NCBI GenBank assembly: GCA_964016985.1
Contig: OZ024823.1
Location: 130,034,112 to 130,098,111 of the forward strand
Reading direction: 5' to 3'
Source of the DNA: Anodontia alba
Taxonomy: Eukaryota > Mollusca > Bivalvia > Lucinida > Lucinidae
DNA: 64,000 bases
The notes beneath the pieces are model-generated. The model was not told the origin of the DNA and ran no database searches. It was given only the letters and a program-made list of their open reading frames with translations. Made by a program: the position numbers and the translations under genes. Shown piece by piece: positions 24,233-36,908 of this stretch (the stretch's first letter is position 1; every line of letters begins with the position of its first letter).

Positions 24233-24525
24233 CATTATGAATACATGCCTATTCAAAAATATTGAAAATTTCACAACTAGAATTTTTTATATGTATAAGA
24301 TTTTTTTTTCAGATACAAATTCTGATATTTTTTTCATATTTCTGCTCAAAACATAGACGGTCGGTACTCCTTAGAACCGTCTCGCCGAGGCGGTTCTAAC
24401 GAGTACCACCAATTTATGTTTTAAGCAGAAAAAAAGAAAAAATATTTTACCCATGTAAACCCCAGTTTTACTATATAAAAGTGGGGTTTAAGGGGGTCAG
24501 AATTATATAGGTATGTTTTAGTGAT
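24233..24525 (-). repeat. Family A foldback element, copy 7
   Basis: Reverse orientation, starting CATTATGAATACATGCC and ending GGTATGTTTTAGTGAT. The stem ACCGTCTCGCCGAGGCGGTT is intact apart from one base pair. Confidence 0.85.
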
Positions 24526-26318
24526 TTACTTTGTAACTTCCTGTTTGCTTTCCTTCACATCAAACCACTTCTGTAAAGGGATCTTATCCGTAAAGGAGCA
24601 AATTTTCCCTTTCAAGGTAAACCCCTTTTCAGAAGGGAGGCAAACAATTATGACGGTGATTCCTTCCATGTATGTGTGCCAGTTCCTATTAAACCCCACC
24701 ACCATGTTGTATGCGTAGTCGTTAGTCACAGCTCTTGGTAAGACTTCTTTATCAATAGAAAATATTGATATTTTCTTATGTCTTCGGGAAAACAAATTTG
24801 GCGTGCCCATTTGAAATTACCTGACCACGAAATTCAATATTTGTTTTCAATGAGAAATATGAAAACTGCTTATCAGAATGCATCTCTTAACTAGACCTGT
24901 GATTAGTGACTGTCAAACCGGCTATATCCCAGTAATTTAATGAAAACAATTACCCTAGTCCGTTAACTGAATGTTTGCGAAGCTGCTTTTTATTTTACAA
25001 ATTTGTACAGATTTCGCTTTTATAATTTGTACAAATTAAAACATATCCTGCTTTTCTACGAATCCCAAAATGTCATTAAACAGAATGGAACCTAATTTTG
25101 TGTTTTGTTTTTTTGTTGTTGTTTTTTTTTTATATTATGTTTTTGTCCTGCAATTCTGAGAACATTTATAATTTTCATATACATTTTAACAGTGAAAAGC
25201 CCCAAAAAGTGTTCTTAACGAGTAATCTAAAACGACTATTTAATCTTCGCGTTCGGAGCTACACCTTAAATTTTTATTCTCCAGTGCAACTTTTCAATAT
25301 ATGAATAAAATTTACAACAAATGCACGGCTTAGATTTTAATGCTTATGCCTTTCTTTGAGATATCGTTTGTGCATTTTATATTCAAACAGAAAGTATACG
25401 TTTCTGTAACCGTCAAAACGACAAAAGTAGTATAAATAAAATATAGGTAAAGATAATAATGTACGGATACATATAAAGGAGAATTTATTGTATAGTAAGT
25501 TAAAAATATCAGCCTTCCTTTCCAAAAAGAGACCAAACTAGTCGTATAGAATTGCGTTCCTTAAGAATCCATTCCCAAAGGAGTCTTTTCTTGACCCTTT
25601 CATTCCTGAATTTCTGACGTGGACTTTTCTATCTTTGAATCTGCCAGAACGACGGTTTCTCCTCCGTCAAAATTTCAAACAGAATGACAAGCACTGTTGA
25701 TGCTAACAAGACGGCTTATTGTGAGCCTTTTTATCAGGATCTACGCTGTTTTAAAAATGCTTTGGTCTGCAATATTGAAAGTGGTTAAAGGAAATAAGTT
25801 GCCCTTTGTGGAGTTGGTGGTGAGTGGGAGGCAAATTATACGAGGGGAAAAATGAATTATAGACTGTAAGAGTAGTTCCATTTGAGATGGTAGGCGGAAA
25901 CATTTCTGCAAATAGTAATCTCCTCTGGATGGATATACAACGTAAATTCATCTAAAATCCTTGAGTACTGGTATTTTAAATTCAGTTTCTTATGAAACGC
26001 CTAAGTCCGCGTAAATGTGGAACTGCGATATGCAAAATAATACCTTAACGGAGTATCGCTTAGATGTGTAGTTGCTAAGATGCTGCCCTGCTAGTGCGTA
26101 TGTAAAATACGCAGCCGATCAATAATCACTATCTTGGATGCTGTTGCTTACATACGTATTTTCTGATTATTTTAACTGTTTTTATTTTAATGTTTGTCTC
26201 ATCATTTACATGTATTTCTCAGATATGTATTATCTTATGATTTTAGCTGTTTTATTTCTATGTGTGTCTTAGACACTACATGTATCTATATTGTGGCTTC
26301 TTTTGTAAATGAAACATA

Positions 26319-26942
26319 CGAGGGTCGTGCAAAAAGTTCTGTCACTAATAGGCTTCCTTGGTTTTATCCCAGGTATATTTTAAAATGCTTCACTGCACTT
26401 GAATGATGTGTTGAATAACTAATGATACCCCTTTATTTCGTGCAAATTGCTTTCCAGCTGACCGAGTTATTTCAAATTGAAATAGATGCAGTCATATACA
26501 CTGACCAATTTACTTGTTACAATAAGAAACGACCAAGCGAATGATGGTCAGGAGTCCACCTTTTACAATGACAACGCCTCCTCTTATAAGTGTGAGGTTT
26601 TTAAGTCATTTTTGGCTTCTGAAAAGGCGAAAGTTTTAAACCATCCACCTTATTCATCTGACCTGAGTCCCTGTGACTTCTTTTTATTTCCAAGGCTTAA
26701 GAAAATGCTTTCTGGAAATAAGTATATGTCTAGAAGTTCTCTTTGCAGCGCTATTTATCAGTGTCTCCAACAGATACCAAAAGAAGACTATTTATCTGCT
26801 TTTCGCGACTGGGTAAAAAGGTTACAAAAATGTGTTTCAGTAAAGGGGGAATACTTTGAAGGTTTGTAATAAAAATATGTTTGATAAAACGTAGCACTGA
26901 AGTAATCCGAACCCAGTGACAAGATTTTTTGCAGAACCCTCG
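26319..26942 (+). mobile_element. Internally deleted mariner element
   Basis: The ends are CGAGGGTCGTGCAAAAAGTT and the reverse complement of AAAAATCTTGTCAC-type sequence (right end GCAGAACCCTCG). They are flanked by TA at 26317-26318 and 26943-26944. At 624 bp it is about half the length of a full mariner. An open frame inside (26486-26869) keeps only the C-terminal half of a mariner transposase: DNASSYKCEVFKSFL, HPPYSSDLSPCDFFLFPRLK with the third catalytic Asp, IPKEDYLSAFRDWV and GEYFEGL. The N-terminal DNA-binding half and first catalytic Asp are missing, so it cannot act alone. Confidence 0.88.
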
Positions 26943-27432
26943 TACATATGAGAGCTAATGGGGGATGATGTACTTTCAGACATGTTCAAATAAAGCTGAA
27001 AAAAAAGGTTTTCCGCGCAGTCTTCCCTATCAGCTGAACGAAATCTTGTCTGTTCACGGAGCGCCTCACGAAGGCTCAGGTCAGCTATAGCGTACGTTTT
27101 CGCTGAGCACACACGTCTGAAGGTACATTATGCCAGGCCGCTGCTCACCGGTTTTACCCAAGTCGTTTAAGCACATCAACAGGTAGTCCCCACAAACATT
27201 CAAATGTAACGATTAAGGAAAGGTTCGACAATAATGTATCCTAGATGGAAGATCTTAAAAATTCATGCAGTTTGATGCAAAGTTGACCACAATCGGAAAA
27301 AAATACATGTGAAAGTTAATGACGCTACTGACAAAATGCTTTAGATGTTTAGGTAGATTATTTACGTTTTGCATATGACGTTTAAATCCTGGGACATTTA
27401 GATAGTTTCCGTACTATGGCTTATGCAGAATG

Positions 27433-27711
27433 CATCACGAATACATGCCTACATAATTTTGACCCCAATAAATCCCATTTTTATATATAATAAAACTGGG
27501 GTTTACAAGGGTATACATTATTTTTCTGATTTCTGCTCAAAAATAGATTGTGGGTACTCGTTAGAACCGTCTCGCTGAGGCGGTTCTAACGAGTACCCAT
27601 AATCTATGTTATGAGCAGAAATATAAAACGTGTCAGATTTTTTATCTGAAAACTTTCAGTTTTTGGTGGTAAAAATTTCAATAAATTTTGAATAGGTGTG
27701 TTTTCCTAATG
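27433..27711 (+). repeat. Family A foldback element, copy 8
   Basis: Starts CATCACGAATACATGCC and ends GGTGTGTTTTCCTAATG. The central stem is intact (GAACCGTCTCGCTGAGGCGG). Confidence 0.85.
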
Positions 27712-28027
27712 GTGAGCCCTGCGATATCAAAAAAGTTAACTTGAAAATCTGAAAGGTTGCCTTTGGTAACAAAGAACCTCATATAATATTCAAAATGTAG
27801 GTACCCATAAAAGCAAAACTGAACTCTTCAAATCTCGATAACATTCTTCTCTCCGATTTTAATCGAATTTACATCAAATTCTATATTTCGCCAAGATCTT
27901 ACACTTCGGATGCATTCCTTTCATACGTTGATTTCACTTTTAAGGGGAGGGGGTATGTCTAGTAGGTAAGGTGCTCGAGTACTTCTGGTAAATACGGTAT
28001 GTTTATTTCATCCTCTCTTACTACCAG

Positions 28028-28513
28028 TTTTCCGGTTCCCAGCGCGAGATGGCTCGGGCTTCTAAGAATGGATCACCTTTACCAACGATCAGATATCTAT
28101 GCGCAACACAGATACAATCAAGTTTACAAACTTCAAGGTCATTGTCTTTGCTTTCTCCCAGGCTTGCAAAACACAAGTTGTCTGGATCAAATCACCATAT
28201 CAGTGACTCTGATCCTGAATTGCAACCAATGATTCACAGAGCCGCCAGTGCTTCAAACTCGTCTATACACAGATATTCCAAAAGCTCTAACGACAGCATA
28301 CTTAAATCACCTCAGGGCTCACATTCTGCTATCAATAAACCACAGTATGGACACTATCTACATGTCCCAGGATTTGAAGTTCCCGGATCCCGTCTAGGTT
28401 CTGCAGTATCATTTCGTGACTTCCCTGTGTCTCGTCATGAATCCGATGTAGCATTGTGTTGGCCAGTCAATGGATGGGTGTCAGAAGGAGGACTGGACGA
28501 ACCAGATAAAGCG
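28028..28513 (+). CDS. para: Sodium channel exon: I-II linker, first large part
   Basis: Up to 162 codons of cytoplasmic linker between domains I and II. The sequence is polar and serine-rich (MARASKNGSPLPTIRY, SLQTSRSLSLLSPR, KLSGSNHHISDSDPELQP, RAASASNSSIHRYSKSS) with no membrane segment. It ends GWVSEGGLDEPDKA. The frame runs unbroken and ends in phase 0 at donor GTATAG (28514). Two acceptors are possible 15 bp apart: CTCTTACTACCAG gives a start at 28028 (FSGSQREMARAS), while GGTTCCCAG gives 28043 (REMARAS). The first has the better pyrimidine tract, so it is annotated. RRXS-like sites are few here. The linker is the least conserved part of the channel, so assignment rests on position, phase and the next exons. 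Confidence 0.85.
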
Positions 28514-28835
28514 GTATAGTTATGTAACAAGGACGATGGAAACCTTCCTAACTAATACCTAACAGCCTCACGCCTTTTTGACTACTATGTAACAGTCACA
28601 CTTCTTAGCGGATTCATACCTAACAGTCACAATCATATACCTTACAATCGCACTTCTTAGCCAAATGCGCCCAGTGAATATTCTGTTCAGACTGCACAAA
28701 CGCGCAGGCTGATCTGAATCCTCGCTGGGCACGCATGTCCGACGATACGTTTTCACACCAAACAGTCACAAGCATATACGTGAAAATCGCACTGCCTAAC
28801 GGAATAAGCCAAGATTAAAAAGTATGTTTGTTTTT

Positions 28836-30170
28836 AGCTCACTGCGCACAAAGTGTTCAATGTGAGCTATTGTGATCGGTCATTGTCCGTCGTGCGTCGT
28901 CTCTCGTGCGCCGTCAACAATTTGCTTTAAAGAAACTCTTCCTACACTCCTGTGCCAATCGACTCGAAACGGTAAGAAAGATTGCGGTGACTTGTAGATC
29001 GAAACTAGCTAAAATCGTTCCGTTCGGAAATCCAAGATGGCCGCCATCGTCGCCCTCGTAGAAATCTATTTTGTGCTTCTTCTCCTTAACCGAAAGGCCA
29101 ACTCACTCGAAACGGTAGGAAGTATCAGGAGTATCATGTAGATTAAAAATAAACAATTCATTCTGATCGGAAATCCAAGATAGCCGTCATGGCCGCCCTT
29201 TTGAATATTCATTTTGTCCTCCTGAACCGAAAGGTGAATTGACTTGATCTTGAGAGGAAGTACTGTGATGACTTGTAGATCAAAAATAGCTAAACTCATT
29301 CTGATCAGAAATCCGAGATGGCCGCCACAGCCGCCGTCTTGCAAATCTGTTTTGAACTTCTTTTCCTTCTGAAACACCAGCTGACTTGAAACTTGGTAGG
29401 AAGTATCGAGGCAGCTTGTAGATAAAACAATAGCTAAAATGGTTCCAATCTTTAACAAAATAGCTGCATGGTGGCCATTTTGAAAATTTATTTTGAACTT
29501 CTGCTACTCAACGGAAAGGCCAATTGACTAGAAACTTGGTAGGAAGTATCAAAGAGACTTGTAGATAAAAAAATAAATGAAAATCTTTTCGATCAGAAAT
29601 CCAAGATTGCCACCATGGCGACCATCTTGAAAATCTATTTTGAGCTTCTTCTCATGAACCAAAAGGCCAGTTGACTTGAAACTCGGAAGGAAGTATTTGG
29701 GCCTCTTGTAGATCAAACATCGCCAGAATCGTTCAGATAGGAAATCCAAGATGGCTGCCCCAGCTGCTATTAGGAGGTCCATTTCGAAATACTTTTCCTC
29801 TATCAAAAGGCCAATAGACTCGAAACGGACTGATTTGTAGATCAAAAATAGCTAAACTAGTTTTTATCGGAAATCCAACATGGCCACCACGGCTGCCATC
29901 TTGAAAATCTATTTCCATTGTCTTCACCTTAACTGAAACGTCAATAGACTCGAAACTTCATTGAAAGTATGGAGGTAACTTGTGGATCAAAAATAAACTA
30001 AAATTGTTTCGATGGGAAATCCAATATGGCCGCCACCTTGCAAATACATTTTGAACTTCTACTCCTGAACCGTAAGGCCACTTGAATGAAAACTTGGTAC
30101 GAAATATCGGGTGATTTGTAGATAAAAATAGGGGTCACTTGTATGGTACACAGGTGAGCGATACAGGACT
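28836..30170. repeat. Tandem array of about 142-bp units containing GATGGCCGCC
   Basis: After a head reading TTTTTAGCTCACTGCGCACA, about eight diverged units each carry GACTCGAAAC-like text, CTTGTAGAT(C/A)AAA, a GGAAATCCAAGATGGCCGCC block, and an ATTTTGAACTTCT block. The block positions recur near 29028, 29167, 29309, 29450, 29597, 29739, 29870 and 30014. The long frames on the - strand come from reading the repeat and are not genes. The array closes with CACAGGTGAGCGATACAGG. Confidence 0.85.
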
Positions 30171-30668
30171 ATCTTGCCTTTTGTTAAGGCTTTCTTTTAG
30201 CTTTATATGAACAGATCCGTCAAACCCTTGGAGCCTTGGTTATCAAAAGAGCGCCCAGCAAAAACCACTCAAGTCAGACTGCGCGGTTACACATACTGAT
30301 TTTTTTTCTCTGTTGGACGCACTTGTTCGTATGTGCTTTTACTCGCTTTTCATTGTCTTTCTTCATATCTGTTTTGTAATGCTTATATAGTTTCTTGAAT
30401 CTTCTTTTTTTTTGTGTTAACTTATTTAATTAATTTAATTGTTCGGACAGACAAGCATAATAAAACAGCTTTCTTCTGATCAGGGTCTGTACTATTTGCT
30501 AGTACGCAGACAATTTTAGACAAATCACCAGATAACATAATTGGCTTGCTCAGATTAGGACACACATGAGATGTGTTACAGTGTCCGAATATTAACCCTT
30601 AAAGCGTCCATCACAACCGTAGAGACGACACTAGTATATGTATATTTTTATAGAAAATAAGCTTCACA

Positions 30669-30775
30669 CCCAGCTAGCATTCTACGTAAATCTACATCGG
30701 GCCATCATCGGCCCGTCAGCTACCCTGACGGGCCGATGACGGCCCGATATAGATTTACGTAGAATGCTGACTGGG
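30669..30775. repeat. Family C 107-bp palindrome, copy 4
   Basis: Runs CCCAGCTAGCATTCTACGTA to TACGTAGAATGCTGACTGGG, in the same orientation as copy 1. Confidence 0.9.
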
Positions 30776-31388
30776 ACATTTCGCGTGTAGTATCTGCCAA
30801 GCAGATGATCTATATGAAAAGTCAAGAATTATTTTCTATGAAATGATATTTTAAAAATAGGGTGTCTGCTATTAATTTTGCTCGGCGCTTTCAAAGTTAA
30901 CTGTCCAGATGGTTGTTGCATGATTTATATATAAGTATAACTTTATTTAGATAGCAGCACCCTTTAGTTAGCACATTCATTTCTGTTAAATGTATGCAGC
31001 CCTCTCCATTTCTTTAAGTAGATCTGACAATATATTTGACTTACTTGTTATTATGTAGCTTTTCGTGCAGTGTTCATGTTTAATTAGATATTACGTTTTT
31101 CAATCACAAGTCATTAAGTCATAGAGTGAAAATCGTTACATGATACGTCCATCACAAACGACCTTAAAGTATTTGAGATGAACGCGTGATCTAATCAGGT
31201 TGCGCATGCGCGCACTCTGACTAGAACCAAACTTTTCACCAAACTTATCAGACTGTACGAATGTGCACGCTGATGTGATTTCAAATGCACTGAGGTCATT
31301 TTGCGTTATGTCACAAATTGTAATCACTGAGAACATTGTGTTTATTGATCAAATAATTGTTATAGTTCAACCAATCAAATCATCTCAA

Positions 31389-31560
31389 TTTTTATGCCCC
31401 CGCCATTCGAAGAATGGTGGAAAGGGTATATAGTGTTACCCCTGTCCGTCCGTCCATCCTTCTCCGTCCGCGTCTGAGATGGCGTAAGCAATTGGCGTTT
31501 TAAGTATTTCAACCGTTAGCAATTTGCGTTTAAGTTTTTCAGGCGGGGTCATCCGTGACT
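31389..31560. repeat. ATGCCCCCGCC-headed repeat, short fragment
   Basis: TTTTTATGCCCCCGCCATTC and the CCTGTCCGTCCGTCC block match the head of the array at 5420. Only the head region survives before the similarity ends. Confidence 0.7.
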
Positions 31561-32054
31561 TTTGGACAAAATTCTAGTCTATGATGATATCTTCGAGTGT
31601 TGTTGCCATTTAACCGCAACAGATTTCGCACAGATAAAAAATAAATATGTCACTCAAAGCACCAATGAAACTGCAGCAGACGGCATGTTGAAATATTTTC
31701 AGAGATATTCCTCAGAGAAAATAAGGTTTGAATGTCAAGCTTCATTTTATCTGAAAACTAATAGATAAAAAAAAAACAACAGTTTGGCTTGATGCGTTAA
31801 GGGATAAATATCTGTTGGCTAAATCGCAAGAATTATTTCGTCGATCGCACAATGCTCTCACTCTCTCTCTTTCTCTCTGTCTCTCTCTCTGATATTTGTT
31901 TTATTTGTCAGCCCATTTTCTGAATATAATTCTTTAAAACACCACATAGGTATTTCTTGTTTTATAATTCCTTTGAAACAGAATATGTTTGTAAATATTT
32001 GTATATTTAGTTTTCATCAATTCATTGAAAATGCCATACGTTGTCGAGCGTTAT

Positions 32055-32319
32055 CATCACGAAAACATGCCTATATAATTTTGACCCCCTTGAACCCCAC
32101 TTTTATATAGTAAAACTGGGGTTTACAGGGGTATACATTATTTTTCGTATTTCTGCTTAAAACACAGATTGTGGGTACTTGTTAGAACCGCCTCACCGAG
32201 GCGGTTCTAACGAGTACCCACAATCTATGTTTTAGAGATTTATCAGATTTTTGTCTAAAAATTTTCTCTTTTTGGAGGTGAAAATTTCAATATATTTGAA
32301 TAGGCGTGTTTTCGTAATG
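32055..32319 (+). repeat. Family A foldback element, copy 9
   Basis: Starts CATCACGAAAACATGCC and ends GGCGTGTTTTCGTAATG. The stem AACCGCCTCACCGAGGCGGT is intact. About 20 bp to the right of the stem, where GAGCAGAAAT stands in other copies, is lost. Confidence 0.87.
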
Positions 32320-32713
32320 TGTCATTAAATATTATACTCTAGTCTGATTCAGTCGTTTTTAAGCAAACTGCCGTGACTAAATAAAAAAATCGAAATCAAA
32401 TATTTCCAAGGAACGGAGTATCGTTATTGTTCACATATAATGTCATTAGCATTAGGCTTACGCGACGTCATTTAAATCAACAAAATGACGTCCAACAACA
32501 ATACAATGTTAAAATGCCATTCATCAATGTTTGGTGATTTTCTGAATGTCTCCAGGAAAGTTTGAAGAAATAGAGGTAATTTCTAAACATTTTTCTTTTG
32601 TCAGTAAGAGGTAAGTGTCTTATTGAGAACCGCATACTTTTTGCACAAGAAGATGAAATGCACGTCCACAAAAAACAGTGAATCAGACTATAGTATAATT
32701 GTACCAAATATTT

Positions 32714-32994
32714 CATTACGAAAACACGCCTATTCAGGTATACTGAAAATTTTATCACCAAAAAATGAAAATGTTCAGATAAAAAATTCTGATATTTTCA
32801 TATTTCTGCTGAAAAACATAGATTGTGGGTATTCGTTAAAACCGCCTCGCCGAGGCGGTTCTAACGAGTACCCACAGTCTATGTTTTTCAGCAGAAATAA
32901 GACAAATAATGTATACCCCTGTAAACCCCAGTTTTACTATATAAAAGTTGGGTTTAAAGGGGGGTCAAAATTATTTAGGCATGTTTTCGTGATG
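32714..32994 (-). repeat. Family A foldback element, copy 10
   Basis: Starts CATTACGAAAACACGCC and ends GGCATGTTTTCGTGATG. It lies 394 bp from copy 9 in inverted orientation, with a complete stem. Confidence 0.87.
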
Positions 32995-33120
32995 TCTGAA
33001 GATATGCCTGACGGAACTTGTAATGAATGCTCCACTCTTCATTTTACTCGACTATTACTTTAGAAAGTAAATAGAAAACTAGAGCTGGCTGATCATTAAA
33101 TCCTTTCTGGTGTATTACAG

Positions 33121-33315
33121 GAGAAAATAGACAACTTGCGAGAAAAGCTTGAAGAAATGGTTGATGAGATGACAAAAAGTCCGTCGGTCCTGTCGAATAT
33201 TAGTTACAATCCGGAGAGTCCGGACAAGCCTCCTCCTGATGGCGATGACAGGATTAGTATCCAATCAGAGAAGAACTCGGCCGACCCATATCATTTGAGG
33301 GTCGGTAGTAAGAAG
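33121..33315 (+). CDS. para: Sodium channel exon: I-II linker, acidic/helical part
   Basis: Sixty-five codons, phase 0 at both ends. It begins with a probable short helix (EKIDNLREKLEEMVDEM) and continues into a proline- and serine-rich stretch (NPESPDKPPPDGDDR, ISIQSEKNSADPYHLRVGSK). The acceptor is GTGTATTACAG before 33121; the donor is GTAACC at 33316. The last residues GSKK join to ASFSLPGSPY of the next exon, which reproduces the conserved basic plus SLPGSP arrangement of para-type linkers. The resemblance of ISIQSEK to the para segment KMSIRSVE supports placement. Confidence 0.9.
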
Positions 33316-34464
33316 GTAACCTTTGTCAGCATTAAAGCTTTTTCGGCCATAATAACTTGATTTTTCTGTTCTTTCAATTCGTATGGATCCTTTGTTTCAG
33401 CTAAGGTGTTAAAGAGAAATCGAAAGCAAAATAGAAACATTGTAAAGAAAACATTTAAGAAAACCCAAACAAAAGGAACAAATACTGTTGATCCTGATAA
33501 TATCAGACTAAGTTGACCCTTTTGTCTGAATGTACACTGTCAGCAGCTCAAACAAGTGACCTGTGGAACGGATACTATCAAATCAGCGTCAAGTTACAAC
33601 ATCAAAGGGAAAGACAGACAATCATAATTATACAGCCACAATAAAACAAAAAAAAAACATAGGCAAGCAAAATTGGAAGCCCTATCCCAAAAATGTGGCA
33701 ACTCTGTTATTTAAACTTAACTGACAATATTTTAAACACATAATTGTTAAAGGTAAAACACTACAGAACATTTAACAAAAAGTACCACACTGAAACTAAT
33801 TACAAGTTGCTTAAGCCAGCATTACGGGATCCCAATCTTAGCCTTCTTCTGATCTGTAACGTTTTTTAATCATTCTTCAAACGGGCACATTATGTTAATG
33901 TGTCTCCCAGCAGGCACGCAACGCTACGATACATCGCACCAAAGTCGGTGAAATATCATGATGTTGCATCGACGTTTATGCGACGTTGTATAAACGTCAT
34001 GAATATGTAAAATGCATACTCTATATTGATTGTTTTCCTCATTTCTCAACAAAAACATGTGGGAACTAATTAGATGCACCTCTGTGGGCATGCAATTTAT
34101 GGAGAAATGAGAAAAAATATCTTGAAAACTCTCTTATCTAGAAGTGTGAAAACAACGGTATTCCCAGCATTGAATTGAAAAAGGAAGAAATTTTTTATTA
34201 TAATAGTTTTGACACTTACGATCGATTATAATCGACCATCAGTCATTTTTATAACTGATAATCGGAAATAATTTCTACTATAGTCAACTAATCCTTTATT
34301 TAGAAACATGTTTTCTCACATTTTGATTTAATATGCAAATTATAAAAAATGAAATAATAAGTTGTCTTTTTGGGTCATATTAGATTCTTGGTCAATAAAG
34401 GTGAAAAAATTTGATAAAATTGCCTGAAATAGGGCACTTGTTTCACCGAAAAGTACTAATATTT

Positions 34465-34560
34465 TTCTTATTTCTCCATGAAAACATATGTTGTGGGTAT
34501 TCATTAGAAGGCGCTTCTAATGAGTACCCACAACATATTTTTTTATGGAAAAATAAGAAA
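34465..34560. repeat. Family B hairpin, copy 1
   Basis: TTCTTATTTCTCCATGAAAA faces a degraded TATGGAAAAATAAGAAA, around ATTCATTAGAAGGCGCTTCT. It resembles the core of family A (TTATTTCT, GTGGGTA, TTAGAA) but has GCGC in place of CCGCC and lacks the family A flanks. Confidence 0.75.
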
Positions 34561-36173
34561 GCTTTTATCTAGATACCTATCTTATTGATTTGGGACTATG
34601 AATAAGTACCTGAAATAGGGCTAAAATCAGAATAAATATATTTTCTATAAGTTAATTATTAGTCGATGATCGGTCAGTTTTACAAAACCGATGATCGACG
34701 ATTAAATCCTGACCGATTCCCAACACAAGTTACCAAGCATATTAAGACACAGTTATGCAGTAGAAAAGTTTACTAAAAGTAACAAAGTAAATTATAACCA
34801 AAATCTAAAAGTTTGCTTTTGGAAACGAAGCACACATAACAGAAAGAAAATGGGAGTCTCGATTTTATTGAGATTCTTCATAAGCAGTTATGAAGTTTGC
34901 AACACTGCTTACGCACTCTAGCGTATACATGAGCAGAACTCCATTTTCAAAGATACCACACTGGGCCCTATGATCCAAAAGCAAATGAAAATATAATCTG
35001 AACTATGGTAAAGTACGGGGAGACGTTCTACGGCTGATAAAGCTGATTTAAAACCATTTAAAATAGAAGGGAAGGCAATGATCAGGAACCTTTATAAAAT
35101 TTCAATAATTCCATTTAAAAATGTGGATACCTTATGTCCCTGTTTTCATTGTTTATTATGGGGTAACACGAAGATATTCATTTCATGGAATTTTTATCGT
35201 AATAAATAGGTGAAAATATATGCATGTTATAGCCATTTCATTAATGCACAAAAACAGTTATAATTATTTAACCCATTTAAGCCTAGCGTCCTATAAAAGG
35301 GACACTGGCAAACAGTGACGACCCCGATTAGACGCCGCAAAAAGCGACGTCTGATTAGGATCTGCGCTGTTTGCATTAAATACAGGAAGTTATATAAAAC
35401 GTGGTATTAATAAAAATAACCAGACACCTCTTCTTCTTTAAATGGACCTGTCCAAAGAGTTGAGGTTGAGGAGTCCATTCGGCATAAATGGGTTAACACA
35501 TATATACTTTTATCTACTTTGAAGACGTTTCCGTCACGGAACAACTTCTAGCCAATGTAATATACGTTGTCTCCTTGCACTCAGGATTGCTTTTCATGGT
35601 TATATCTACTCACTGTTACCATGACTCATTTTTGACAACAGGCGAACTAGATGTTTTTAATATATTTTCTTGTTACCACCACTATCACCCGCCTTTGTCC
35701 TGAAGACAAGCAACTTGCAAATTTATAAGTTTATGATTACCGCCATTATTCTCTCGAACACACATGAATACAGCAAGAGATTCTTATATAATAATACAGG
35801 GAGCATAAGTATCACTGAAGTGGTTTACCTGGAGTACCAATTCAACATGTCACATGTGCGGCACACACACGCGCACGCACGCACGCACACACACATAAGT
35901 ACAATTTTGATAATGGAAATACGTCTTCATTTGTTTTCACTTTATTTTGTACAACTTAAAATTGATGGCACTTAGCAATAATTCAATCTTATGCATCTCT
36001 GTGACCAATTCTGACCGCTGTAAACGTTCTTGTAATTGTAATTGTAATTGGAGATCAACTGCCACATTCCTGCCGAAAATGCCCTTATATGTTTTAACTA
36101 TCTCGTTTACATTGGGAATGCTTTCAAGTTCAATATAGAAAAATACACACAGGTGAAACAGAAATATATAACG

Positions 36174-36174
<1 letters not shown>

Positions 36175-36216
<42 letters not shown>
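36175..36216. repeat. (CA)n microsatellite
   Basis: About 21 CA units. A looser CACACGCGCACGCA tract lies at 35862-35895. Confidence 0.95.
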
Positions 36217-36218
<2 letters not shown>

Positions 36219-36629
36219 GAGCGTTTACTATCCTTCCGTCATGCATGCCTTGTAGAATAATAGTGCCTGCCTATACTACTAATAATATTATTGAAAACTA
36301 CAATCTGGTATTACTATGCATTAATATCACTTAGAGATTACCTTTGACATGGAGGACCTAATTCATTAGCTGTACTTTCAAAGTTTCAATTCTGGTTAAA
36401 ACTCCTCCAAATGATTCGGAAAGAGAATGGAAAGAAAGTATTGCACAGTTGTATATGCTTTATTTACAATCGAGCATTAGTGTAGCCACACAAAAGCGAT
36501 TATATTATCGAAACATGTATCGTCGATGAAAATGAATGAACTAGCCCATCAGAGATTATTTCACTGAAATCGCGTAATCCCTTTTCTTTCACTGGTTTTG
36601 ATTCTCCACTGTATTTGAAGGAATAATCA

Positions 36630-36908
36630 CATTTCGAAAACATGCCTATTCAAATATACTGAAAATTTTACCACCCAAAAAAAATGAAAATTTTCACAAA
36701 AAATTCTGATATTTTTTATATTTCTGCTCAAAACATAGATTGTGGGTACTCGTTAGAACCGCCTCGGCGAGGCGGTTCTAACAAGTACCCACAATCTAAG
36801 TTTTTGAGCAGAAATAAGAAAAATAATGTCTACCCTGTCAACCCCAGTTTTACTATATAAAAGTGGAGTTTAAGGGGGTCAAAATTATATAGGTATGTTC
36901 TCGTGATG
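36630..36908 (-). repeat. Family A foldback element, copy 11
   Basis: Starts CATTTCGAAAACATGCC and ends GGTATGTTCTCGTGATG. Complete stem with tip CCTCGGCGAGG. Confidence 0.87.

Larger units (their letters stand above)
14630..28027. other. Large intron region with decayed transposons; candidate microexon inside
   Basis: The 13.4 kb between the S6 exon and the first large linker exon hold a candidate microexon (22684-22707), a decayed Tc1 element (16400-17689), a deleted mariner (26319-26942), five family A foldbacks, a 107-bp palindrome, a TA-flanked inverted-repeat element (18712-18913) and several small hairpins. Poly-T tracts lie at 20659-20734 and in 20866-20910. Stretches 14640-15950, 20735-22060, 22710-23300, 24530-26310 and 27715-28020 show no supported gene. 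Within the first of these, 15470-15680 is only an AT-rich open frame. Confidence 0.7.
28514..33120. other. Intron with GATGGCCGCC tandem array
   Basis: Contains an AGCTCACTGCGC-headed tandem array (28836-30170), a 107-bp palindrome (30669-30775), a short ATGCCC-headed fragment (31389-31560), a CT-rich microsatellite (31855-31890) and two oppositely oriented family A copies (32055-32319, 32714-32994). Stretches 30180-30660, 30780-31380 and 31900-32050 hold nothing recognisable. Confidence 0.75.

Noticed and set aside
28568..30000. Several - strand frames of 60-130 codons with similar peptides
   Set aside because: They are translations of one tandem repeat; the similarity between frames reflects the repeat unit.
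35937..36215. 92-codon - strand frame with repeated Cys-Val
   Set aside because: Translation of the CA microsatellite.
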